8,871 nucleotides of DNA from Burkholderiaceae bacterium. Its GTDB lineage: Bacteria; Pseudomonadota; Gammaproteobacteria; Burkholderiales; Burkholderiaceae. Of this stretch, positions 1 to 6,643 are shown piece after piece; positions within the stretch are counted from its first letter, which is position 1, and the number at the start of each line of letters is the position of its first letter. Position numbers and translations under genes: made by a program. The notes under the pieces were generated by a model that was given only the letters and a program-made list of their open reading frames with translations, ran no database searches and was not told where the DNA came from. The stretch spans positions 1 to 8,871 of the forward strand of contig CANBPJ010000071.1 in NCBI GenBank assembly GCA_947371415.1, read 5' to 3'.

Positions 1-29
1 TCCGTCGATGGTTGGATTGGTTATTCCGC

Positions 30-49
30 TTAGCTTCGGCTGACGTTTT
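30..49 (+). terminator. Weak hairpin with TTCG tetraloop and short T run
   Basis: A 5-bp stem (TTAGC at 30-34 pairing with GCTGA at 39-43, one T-G pair) closes a C(TTCG)G loop, the very stable UUCG tetraloop class. Four T residues follow at 46-49 after a 2-base gap. It could be the end of a terminator for a gene left of the window, or only a leader hairpin for the Rieske gene. The stem is short and the T run modest, so this is a weak call. Confidence 0.25.
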
Positions 50-63
50 CGGGGGTGGGGAGA

Positions 64-1170
64 ATGACTAATCTGGCTACCGCGCAGCAACTTGCGCCGT
101 CCAACTTACAACTGCCGGTTTCGGCCTATTTTGACGTTGATCTCTATCAACGCGAAATTGAACTGCTTTTTAAGCAGGGCCCAGGCTATGTAGGTCACGA
201 ACTCATGGTGCCCGAAGTAGGCTCCTATCGAACCTTGATCTCGGAAAACGAAGGTCGAATTTTGGTACGCAACCAACAAGGCATTGAACTCCTTTCCAAT
301 GTCTGCCGTCATCGCCAAGCGCTGATGCTCAACGGCAAAGGCAAGGCGGACAACATCGTTTGCCCCCTGCATCGCTGGACCTACGATTTAAATGGCGAAC
401 TATTAGGCGCACCCCATTTTGAAGATAAGCCCTGCCTGAATCTGGGCAAATCTCCTTTGCAGAATTGGCAGGGACTCCTATTTGAAGGTCCACGCGATGT
501 CCGCACCGATCTTGCCAAACTCGGCGTAGCTGACGATCTCAACTTTGAAGGCTACGTTCTAGATCACGTTGAAGTCCATGAATGCAATTACAACTGGAAG
601 ACCTTTATCGAGGTCTATCTTGAGGACTATCACGTAGTACCGTTTCATCCGGGACTAGGCAAGTTTGTGTCTTGCGAAGACTTGCGCTGGGAATTCGGTG
701 ACTGGCATAGCGTACAAACTGTCGGCATTCATAAAGATTTAGAAAAGCCAGGCTCACCGGTTTACCAAAAGTGGCATGAAGCTGTTCTACGCCACCATGG
801 GGGCAAGACACCGCGCCACGGCGCCATCTGGCTCACCTACTATCCCAATGTGATGGTCGAGTGGTATCCAGGCGTTCTGTGCGTTTCTACTTTGCATCCC
901 ATGGGGCCCAATAAAACACGCAATATTGTTGAGTTCTACTACCCAGAAGAAATTGCCCTCTTTGAGCGCGAATATGTTGAGGCAGAGCGTGCAGCCTATA
1001 TGGAAACCTGCATCGAGGATGACGAGATTGCGGAACGCATGGATGCCGGGCGCGCAGCTCTACTGGCTCGCGGTGAAAACGAAGTGGGTCCTTACCAAAG
1101 CCCCATGGAAGACGGCATGCAACATTTCCATGAATGGTATCGTCGTGCCATGAACTATCAAGGCGCATAA
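64..1170 (+). CDS. Rieske [2Fe-2S] aromatic-ring-hydroxylating-type oxygenase, alpha-subunit-like
   Basis: Predicted cytoplasmic oxygenase of 368 residues that would use electrons passed from a Rieske cluster to a mononuclear iron to hydroxylate or demethylate a substrate. The N-terminal Rieske domain shows Cys81-x-His83 and Cys100-x-x-His103, the four [2Fe-2S] ligands. The C-terminal catalytic domain has Glu187-x2-His190-x4-His195 inside NW...YLEDYHVVPFHPG. An EDDE stretch around 318-321 probably gives the carboxylate iron ligand (Asp319 or Asp320). The bridging position holds Glu rather than the usual Asp. ATG64 is preferred over the in-frame GTG at 55 because a G-rich stretch (51-60) can serve it as ribosome binding site; an in-frame stop lies at 31-33. 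No ferredoxin, reductase or beta-subunit gene is nearby, so redox partner and substrate are unknown. The size resembles single-subunit oxygenases such as carnitine monooxygenase CntA. The family call is firm; the substrate is not assigned. Confidence 0.9.
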   Translation: MTNLATAQQLAPSNLQLPVSAYFDVDLYQREIELLFKQGPGYVGHELMVPEVGSYRTLISENEGRILVRNQQGIELLSNVCRHRQALMLNGKGKADNIVCPLHRWTYDLNGELLGAPHFEDKPCLNLGKSPLQNWQGLLFEGPRDVRTDLAKLGVADDLNFEGYVLDHVEVHECNYNWKTFIEVYLEDYHVVPFHPGLGKFVSCEDLRWEFGDWHSVQTVGIHKDLEKPGSPVYQKWHEAVLRHHGGKTPRHGAIWLTYYPNVMVEWYPGVLCVSTLHPMGPNKTRNIVEFYYPEEIALFEREYVEAERAAYMETCIEDDEIAERMDAGRAALLARGENEVGPYQSPMEDGMQHFHEWYRRAMNYQGA

Positions 1171-1208
1171 TTCAGTAACACCCCACTCGCCCTCAACAGG
1201 AAGCTCTT

Positions 1209-2039
1209 ATGACGCCTCTCATCACTGCAAACCAGTTAGAAGAAATCATCAATAGCGGCGAGAATGTTTTACTCTGCGATTGCCGCTTTGATTTAGTGGA
1301 CCCGCAAGCAGGTAAAAAGGCATACGAAGAAGGTCACATTCCGGGCGCTGTTTATGTCGATCTTGATCAAGACTTATCCGGCCCCAAAACAGGAAAAAAT
1401 GGGCGTCACCCACTCCCTACCCCTGAAGCTTGGGCACAAACTAAATCGCGCTTTGGAATGGATTCCAAAACTTTAGTCGTTGCCTATGACGGGCAAGGTT
1501 CTGTATATGCCAGCCGCCTATGGTGGATGCTCAAAGCAACTGGCCATGCCAAAGTACAAGTCTTGGATGGCGGCCTAGATGCCTGGAACGGCCCGATTGG
1601 CACCCTGCCCCGCCAAGCGAAGCCGACAAACACACCTGTACCAGCAATGCCTTATGTTGGTTTAGTGCTAGTAGAGGGTGTTGTTGAAAATCTCCAAACC
1701 AAAAAGAATGTAGTGATCGATGCCCGTGCAAACGATCGCTTCCATGGTCAAAATGAAACTCTAGATCCAGTCGGCGGGCATATCCCTGGTGCGCTGAACT
1801 ACTTTTTTAGAGATAGCTTATCCGGCAAGTCATTTAAATCACCCGAACAACTCTATAAAGAGTTTCATGATCTCTTAGGCTCCACCAAAGCTTCTGAAGT
1901 CATTCACCAATGCGGCTCTGGAGTCACGGCCTGCCACAATCTACTGGCAATGGAAATCGCTGGACTTAAGGGCTCACGACTATATGCGGGAAGCTGGAGC
2001 GAATGGTGTGCTGACCCCAGCAGGCCAGTAGCGCTTTAA
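1209..2039 (+). CDS. sseA: Two-domain sulfurtransferase, 3-mercaptopyruvate sulfurtransferase type
   Basis: A 276-residue tandem rhodanese protein, close in length to E. coli SseA. Enzymes of this family move a sulfane sulfur from 3-mercaptopyruvate (or thiosulfate) onto an active-site cysteine and then to an acceptor. The first, non-catalytic rhodanese domain spans about residues 5-130 (EEGHIPGAVYVDLD near 40-53, VLDGGLDAW near 118-126). The second spans about 150-276 and carries the active loop CGSGVT at 235-240, with Cys235 as nucleophile. CGSGVT is the form typical of mercaptopyruvate sulfurtransferases; thiosulfate-preferring rhodaneses usually have CRKGVT. The conserved GGHIPGALN (189-197) and GSWSEW (261-266) are present. 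The start is ATG1209, with AGGAAG at 1198-1203 as ribosome binding site. It follows the Rieske gene by 38 bases, so the two are probably co-transcribed; a role in supplying sulfur to that enzyme's cluster would be speculation. Its stop overlaps the stop of the opposing ZIP gene. Confidence 0.88.
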   Translation: MTPLITANQLEEIINSGENVLLCDCRFDLVDPQAGKKAYEEGHIPGAVYVDLDQDLSGPKTGKNGRHPLPTPEAWAQTKSRFGMDSKTLVVAYDGQGSVYASRLWWMLKATGHAKVQVLDGGLDAWNGPIGTLPRQAKPTNTPVPAMPYVGLVLVEGVVENLQTKKNVVIDARANDRFHGQNETLDPVGGHIPGALNYFFRDSLSGKSFKSPEQLYKEFHDLLGSTKASEVIHQCGSGVTACHNLLAMEIAGLKGSRLYAGSWSEWCADPSRPVAL

Positions 2040-2809
2040 TGCAGTAGCGATAGCAAGATTACAAAACCAACGCCGCAAGCAATCAAAATGGTTTGACGCA
2101 AAGACTCAGCCCAATGCGGGCGACGATGCATTTGTGGAATGAGATCACTCACTGCAATATAAATAAAGCTACTGGATGCAATCACCAATAGGTAAGGCAT
2201 CGCTCCCTGGGCTTTTTCCAAAAAGAAATAGGCCAGTACGCCACCCAATACCGCAGACAAGCCACAAATGAAGTTATAAAACAAAGCGCGAGTGCGAGAG
2301 AAGCCTGCATTGAGCAACACAATGAAATCCCCAATCTCTTGCGGAATTTCATGGGCAATGATGGCAATGGCAGTGAAGATACCCACTTGGTAATCCGCCA
2401 TAAAAGCTGCAGCAATCAAAACGCCATCCACAAAATTATGTAGGCCATCGCCTACCAAAATCATCCACCCACTCCGACCAGCGGCTTCCGCATCATGGCC
2501 ATGGTGATGATCGTGACCATCACCTTCGTGATGATGGCTGTGACGCAATAAGGCAATTTTCTCAAGCAAGAAGAAACCAAGAAGACCTGCAAGCAAGGTG
2601 GCAAATAAGAGTTGAGGGCTTGCACCAGGAACCGTAAAAGCCTCAGGTAAAGAATGTAATAAAGCGGTGGCCAATAAAATACCAACCGACACGCTCACCA
2701 TGCCATGAACCATCCTCGATAGCAAAGATAATGAAAAACTCGCGGCAACCAAGACGCTAGCCGTGCCCGCTAGCGCCGTTACCAACAATATGCTTTGCAG
2801 TACTGACAT
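2036..2809 (-). CDS. ZIP-family divalent metal transporter
   Basis: A 257-residue polytopic inner-membrane protein with about eight hydrophobic segments, the usual ZIP topology. ZIP proteins bring zinc, iron or related divalent metals into the cytoplasm. The metal-site helices are clear: DGLHNFVDG at 121-129 (TM4) and HEIPQEIGDF at 153-162 (TM5), whose His, Asn, Asp and Glu residues form the binuclear site. The loop between TM3 and TM4 is rich in histidine, with nine His between 90 and 105, a likely metal sensor or acceptor. HEIPQEIGD resembles the HEXPHEXGD signature of the LIV-1 subfamily, with Gln for the second His. The ATG lies 5 bases after the stop of the upstream hydrolase gene, and GGGGTGG (2820-2826 on the complement) lies within that gene's end, so translation is probably coupled. 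Which metal is carried cannot be read from sequence. Confidence 0.9.
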   Translation of the reverse strand: MSVLQSILLVTALAGTASVLVAASFSLSLLSRMVHGMVSVSVGILLATALLHSLPEAFTVPGASPQLLFATLLAGLLGFFLLEKIALLRHSHHHEGDGHDHHHGHDAEAAGRSGWMILVGDGLHNFVDGVLIAAAFMADYQVGIFTAIAIIAHEIPQEIGDFIVLLNAGFSRTRALFYNFICGLSAVLGGVLAYFFLEKAQGAMPYLLVIASSSFIYIAVSDLIPQMHRRPHWAESLRQTILIACGVGFVILLSLLH

Positions 2810-2814
2810 ATAAA

Positions 2815-3711
2815 TTACGCCACCCCGTTTTGTTTAAACCAAGCAATACACTTTTCCCAACCATCTTTGGCTGGGCCCTCGCGATAAGTAGCACGATAGT
2901 CTGCGTGGAAAGCATGAGGCGTATCGGGATAAATTTCAAAACGACAAGCTTTAGCTGCTGGGTTTTTAGGGGCTGCTTTTGCAAGCGCCGCACGCATTTG
3001 CTCAACACTCTCCAGGGAGATGCCAGTATCAGCGCCACCATACAAACCTAAGACTGGGGCCTTGAGGTCGGCAGCAATGTCCACCGGGTGACGAGGATTG
3101 CCCTCGGTTTTTTCACCAATGACACGACCATACCAAGCCACGCCAGCCTTCACCTGTGGGAGCGTAGCGGATAGCCAAGTAATACGACCCCCCCAACAAA
3201 ATCCAGTCACGCCAACTTTTTTCAAATCTCCACCATTCTTGCCAGCCCACACCAATGCAGCTTGCAAGTCATTCAATACTTGAGAGTCGGGAGTCTTGGC
3301 AACAATATTGCTCATGATCTCGGCAATGGTTCCATACGCATTAGGATCACCAGCGCGGGTAAAGAATTCGGGGGCAATGGCGAGGTAGCCCAATTTCGCA
3401 AAACGTCTTGTGACATCAGCAATGTATTCATGCACACCAAAGATTTCACTCGCAACAATCACAATCGGTAAATTACCCTTCGCCTTCTCTGGCCGAGAGA
3501 CGTAAGCAGGCAACTGAAAGCTTCCCACTGGAATCATTTGTTCACCCGCTTTAATGCCGGTGAAATCGGTTTCAATCGCAGCAGCCATGACCGGCTCGGA
3601 AGCGGCTACAAATCCAATACCCATGGTAGTTGCAGTGACTGCAGAGGCCTTCATAAAACCTCTTCTATCGACCGATACCGCCAGTACATCTTTTTTTGTT
3701 GTATTTGTCAT
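2815..3711 (-). CDS. Dienelactone hydrolase family protein with Tat signal peptide
   Basis: An alpha/beta hydrolase of 298 residues. Classical dienelactone hydrolases open enol-lactones in chlorocatechol breakdown, but most family members have unknown substrates. The triad is visible: Cys172 in GFCWGGR, Asp228 in YGGADTG, and His266 in PHAFHAD. Glu89 in ASEIFGVHEY matches the conserved Glu that interacts with the nucleophile. Residues 14-20 (VDRRGFM, then Lys21) form a twin-arginine motif, followed by a hydrophobic stretch and an Ala-rich cleavage region near VMAAAIE (41-47), so folded export to the periplasm is predicted. The start at 3711 is chosen because GGAG sits 6 bases upstream and it leaves the Tat motif near the N-terminus; an in-frame ATG at 3768 would overlap the polA end and add 19 residues. 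It lies 22 bases after polA and 5 bases before the ZIP gene. Any role beyond hydrolase chemistry is unassigned. Confidence 0.88.
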   Translation of the reverse strand: MTNTTKKDVLAVSVDRRGFMKASAVTATTMGIGFVAASEPVMAAAIETDFTGIKAGEQMIPVGSFQLPAYVSRPEKAKGNLPIVIVASEIFGVHEYIADVTRRFAKLGYLAIAPEFFTRAGDPNAYGTIAEIMSNIVAKTPDSQVLNDLQAALVWAGKNGGDLKKVGVTGFCWGGRITWLSATLPQVKAGVAWYGRVIGEKTEGNPRHPVDIAADLKAPVLGLYGGADTGISLESVEQMRAALAKAAPKNPAAKACRFEIYPDTPHAFHADYRATYREGPAKDGWEKCIAWFKQNGVA

Positions 3712-3717
3712 CTTAAT

Positions 3718-3721
3718 CTCC
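3718..3721 (-). promoter_or_regulatory. Ribosome binding site deciding the dienelactone hydrolase start
   Basis: GGAG on the minus strand, within TGGAGA, lies 6 bases before ATG3711. This supports the shorter hydrolase start over the in-frame ATG at 3768. It sits in the 22-base gap after the polA stop. Confidence 0.6.
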
Positions 3722-3733
3722 AGAGTTATGCCC

Positions 3734-6562
3734 TCAATGCGCTTCTTCCCAATTATCGCCAATCCCAATACCCACTACCAAGGGAACCTTGAGTTCCGCC
3801 ACCTTACACATCAAGTCAGGTAATTTCGCCTGCAATAGCTCCAATTCATCCAAGGGTACGTCAAACACCAATTCATCATGCACTTGGAGCAGCATGCGGG
3901 TCTTCAGTTGCTCTTTTTCAAGCCAGTTCTCAACCGCAATCATGGCTAACTTGATCAAATCAGCAGCGGTACCTTGCATTGGGGCATTAATCGCTGCACG
4001 CTCTGCGCCTTGGCGACGAGGGCCATTGGACCCCTTGATCTCAGGCAGCCACAAGCGTCTGCCAAAGACCGTCTCCACATAGCCATTCTCGCGTGCCTCT
4101 AGGCGAGTGCGCTCCATGTATTGAGCCACACCTGGGTAACGATCGAAATACTTAGTAATGTAATTTTGCGCTGCTGAGCGCTCAATACCGAGGTTACCAG
4201 CCAAGCCAAAAGCGCTCATGCCATAGATCAAGCCAAAGTTAATGACCTTAGCGTAGCGACGCTGCTCTGAAGTGACAGCCTCTAGCGGCACACTAAAAAT
4301 CTCCGCAGCAGTGGCTTGGTGAACGTCTTTACCAGCAGCGAAGGCGGCCAATAAATTTTCATCCTCAGCAATATGCGCCATGATGCGCAATTCAATTTGA
4401 GAATAGTCGGCTGACAGTAACTTACAGCCATCCGCCGGAATAAATGCCTCACGAATGCGACGACCCTCTTCTGTTCGCACGGGAATATTTTGCAAATTCG
4501 GCTCACTAGAAGCCAGGCGTCCGGTCACTGCAGTCGCTTGAGAAAAATTGGTATGTACGCGCCCAGTCTTGGGGTCTGCCATGCGAGGCAGTTTTTCAAT
4601 ATAGGTCGACATCAATTTAGCCAAGCTGCGGTAATCCAAGATACGCGCAGGCAAAGGGTAATCTTCGGCCAGCTTCTGCAACACCTCTTCATCGGTTGAG
4701 GGCGCACCCGATGGCGTCTTCTTAATCACCGGCAGCTCCAGCTGTCCAAATAAAATTTCTGCAATCTGCTTGGGCGATTGAATATTGAAAGGCTGCCCCG
4801 CCAACTGATGAATCTCACCCTCTAAGGCAAGAAGACGCTTTCCGACCTGTTGACCTTGCTTGGACAGCAATGCCGAATCAATCCGAATACCGTTACGCTC
4901 CATGATGCCCAAGACACGCATGGCCGGCATCTCAATATTTTCATAAACATAAAGTAGTCCAGGGCTAAGCTGAATTTGTGGCCACAAAGCCAAATGCAGG
5001 CGCAAAGTAATGTCAGCATCTTCAGCGGCGTAATCTGTCGCAATCTTCAGATCGACCTGATCAAAACCGATTTGATGAACGCCTTTTCCGCAAACCTCTT
5101 CATAACGAATTGTCTTCATACCAAGATGTCGCTCGGCCAAGCTATCCATGTTGTGCGGCATATGTGATTCAAGCACATAGGATTCGAGCAAAGTATCAAA
5201 CTGAATGCCTTGCAAAGTAATTCCGTAGTTCGCAAAAATATGTGCGTCGTACTTTAAGTTTTGTCCAACCTTGAAATTGCTAGGACTCTCAAGCCAGGGC
5301 TTGAGTTGTGCCAGAACAAACTCACGACTCAGCTGATCTTCTCCGTTTCGATGTGCTACCGGTATATAGCAAGCCTCTCCTGGCGTCACACACAATGAGA
5401 TGCCGACTAACTCTGCGGCTAGTGCATCTAAGCCAGTAGTCTCAGTATCTACAGCAGTTAACTGTGCACTCTCAATCCTTTTTAACCAGCGCTCGAATGC
5501 GATCTCATCAACTACACACTCATAACTTTTTTCGATGGCAACCTGTAAGTCCGTAGCCTCTTGAGATAGCGCTATGGTGGCTGCTGTCGCGGTAGGTCCA
5601 AATGGATTGCTTGAGGATTTTTCCTTGGCCTCTGGCGCGCTTTTAATTAGGCTTCCCGCCAAATCAAAGCCACCACTGACTTCCGGGGCTGACCCACCCA
5701 GCTGCCGCTCCACATCACGAAGCCAAGTTTTAAAGGCATAGCGCTCAAATAGTTCACGTAAGAGTGGCGCGTCTTCTGGTTTTGCATGAAGGTCATCCAA
5801 GCCAGGCAAATGGGGGGATAAATCGCAATCTGTTTTGACGGTAATCAATTGGCGCGCTTGTGGAAGCCACTGCAAACTATTACGTAAGTTTTCCCCCACA
5901 ACACCCTTTACCTGATCAGCATTGGCCATCAAGTTATCCAAGTCACCGAATTCAGCCAACCATTTGTTTGCAGTTTTTGGACCAGCCTTCGGGACTCCGG
6001 GGACGTTGTCTACCGTATCGCCAATGATGGAAAGGTAATCCACAATCCGCTCTGGAGGGACGCCAAATTTTTCGATCACCCCCGAAATATCCAACTTTTC
6101 ATTGGTCATCGTATTAATTAGGGTGACGGAGTCATTCACCAATTGGGCTAAATCTTTGTCACCCGTAGAAATAATGGTTTCCCATCCAGCTTGAGTTGCC
6201 TGGCAAGCCAAGGTTCCAATGACATCATCCGCCTCAACCCCGGAAACCATTAAAACCGGCCAGCCTAAAGCCTTTACCATGGCATGAATTGGCTCAATCT
6301 GCTTTACCAAATCCTCGGGCATAGGAGACCGGTGCGCCTTGTATTCGGAGTACATTTCATCGCGAAAGGTCTTCCCTTTGGCATCGAAAACACAGGCAAT
6401 GTGGTCAGCCTTCAGTTCTGAACGGGCCCGGCGCATCATGTTCACCATCCCATAGATAGCCCCCGTTGGATCACCAGCCCCATTTCTAAGGTCTGGCATG
6501 GCGTGAAAGGCGCGATAGAGGTAGCTAGAACCGTCTACCAACAAGAGTCTATGTTTAGTCAT
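3734..6562 (-). CDS. polA: DNA polymerase I
   Basis: A 942-residue family A polymerase, close to E. coli Pol I (928), used in Okazaki-fragment processing and excision repair. The 5'-3' exonuclease (about 1-290) shows LVDGSSYLYRAFHAM near the N-terminus, VEADD (109-113), GDKDL (134-138) and GDTVDNVPG (181-189). A Ser/Ala-rich linker follows (about 290-350). The 3'-5' proofreading domain keeps its acidic residues: Asp372 and Glu374 (DTET), Asp439 (NLKYD) and Tyr511-x3-Asp515. The polymerase domain has motif A with Asp719 (ADYSQIELR), motif B with Arg768, Lys772, Phe776 and Tyr780 (R-x3-K-x3-F-x3-Y), and motif C with His895-Asp896-Glu897. All three activities therefore look functional. Phe776 matches the Phe that disfavours dideoxynucleotides in E. 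coli Pol I. ATG6562 is chosen because family members begin only a few residues before LVDGSS; a TTG at 6610 would add 16 residues. It is first in a run with the hydrolase and ZIP genes. Confidence 0.97.
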   Translation of the reverse strand: MTKHRLLLVDGSSYLYRAFHAMPDLRNGAGDPTGAIYGMVNMMRRARSELKADHIACVFDAKGKTFRDEMYSEYKAHRSPMPEDLVKQIEPIHAMVKALGWPVLMVSGVEADDVIGTLACQATQAGWETIISTGDKDLAQLVNDSVTLINTMTNEKLDISGVIEKFGVPPERIVDYLSIIGDTVDNVPGVPKAGPKTANKWLAEFGDLDNLMANADQVKGVVGENLRNSLQWLPQARQLITVKTDCDLSPHLPGLDDLHAKPEDAPLLRELFERYAFKTWLRDVERQLGGSAPEVSGGFDLAGSLIKSAPEAKEKSSSNPFGPTATAATIALSQEATDLQVAIEKSYECVVDEIAFERWLKRIESAQLTAVDTETTGLDALAAELVGISLCVTPGEACYIPVAHRNGEDQLSREFVLAQLKPWLESPSNFKVGQNLKYDAHIFANYGITLQGIQFDTLLESYVLESHMPHNMDSLAERHLGMKTIRYEEVCGKGVHQIGFDQVDLKIATDYAAEDADITLRLHLALWPQIQLSPGLLYVYENIEMPAMRVLGIMERNGIRIDSALLSKQGQQVGKRLLALEGEIHQLAGQPFNIQSPKQIAEILFGQLELPVIKKTPSGAPSTDEEVLQKLAEDYPLPARILDYRSLAKLMSTYIEKLPRMADPKTGRVHTNFSQATAVTGRLASSEPNLQNIPVRTEEGRRIREAFIPADGCKLLSADYSQIELRIMAHIAEDENLLAAFAAGKDVHQATAAEIFSVPLEAVTSEQRRYAKVINFGLIYGMSAFGLAGNLGIERSAAQNYITKYFDRYPGVAQYMERTRLEARENGYVETVFGRRLWLPEIKGSNGPRRQGAERAAINAPMQGTAADLIKLAMIAVENWLEKEQLKTRMLLQVHDELVFDVPLDELELLQAKLPDLMCKVAELKVPLVVGIGIGDNWEEAH

Positions 6563-6612
6563 ACCGCAATCGTACAATCTAGTTGCTAACTGCCTACAGA
6601 TCAGTTTCAAAT

Positions 6613-6618
6613 CCTCCT
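6613..6618 (-). promoter_or_regulatory. Strong Shine-Dalgarno-like AGGAGG in the polA leader
   Basis: A perfect AGGAGG on the minus strand lies only 2 bases before an in-frame TTG (6610) and about 50 bases before the chosen polA ATG (6562). The ATG itself has no good Shine-Dalgarno. Spacing to the TTG is too short for normal initiation, so the role is unclear: an extended PolA start, a ribosome standby site, or chance. Confidence 0.3.
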
Positions 6619-6633
6619 GAAAAGAGGCCTAAA

Positions 6634-6640
6634 AAGGTGA
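6634..6640 (+). promoter_or_regulatory. Ribosome binding site of the small secreted-protein gene
   Basis: AAGGTGA matches the 3' part of the anti-Shine-Dalgarno complement and lies just before two tandem ATGs at 6644 and 6647. Either ATG is within acceptable reach; the difference is one Met. Confidence 0.6.
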
Positions 6641-6643
6641 AAA

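Larger units (their letters stand above)
6563..6643. promoter_or_regulatory. Divergent intergenic region between polA and the small secreted-protein gene
   Basis: This 81-base gap separates two divergent genes and should hold at least one promoter for each, unless the promoters lie inside the opposite gene. I could not fix good -35/-10 pairs. On the minus strand TTGAAA (6605-6610) could be a -35 box, but no well-spaced -10 follows. On the plus strand TTGCTA (6583-6588) has only a poor -10 partner near 6605-6611. A small inverted repeat (CCTC at 6613-6616 and GAGG at 6624-6627) lies in the centre. Confidence 0.5.

Noticed and set aside
55..63. GTG start at 55 for the Rieske gene
   Set aside because: It lies inside the G-rich stretch that best serves as ribosome site for ATG64, and adds only three residues.
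887..1168. 93-codon minus-strand and 75-codon plus-strand frames within the Rieske gene
   Set aside because: Both are within the conserved catalytic domain coding sequence; their composition is rich in Arg, His, Trp and Cys, as expected of shadow frames.
2026..2049. Direct repeat CAGTAGCG at 2026-2033 and 2042-2049 around the shared stop codons
   Set aside because: Only 8 bases, both copies within coding sequence; no sign of an insertion or attachment site, so chance is likely.
3712..3768. ATG at 3768 as start of the dienelactone hydrolase
   Set aside because: It would overlap the polA end by 35 bases and push the Tat motif 19 residues inward; ATG3711 has GGAG at good spacing.
3538..4082. 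Plus-strand open frames of about 84-97 codons opposite the hydrolase and polA
   Set aside because: They lie antisense to well-supported genes, have no recognisable domain or ribosome site, and look like shadows of the real coding frames.
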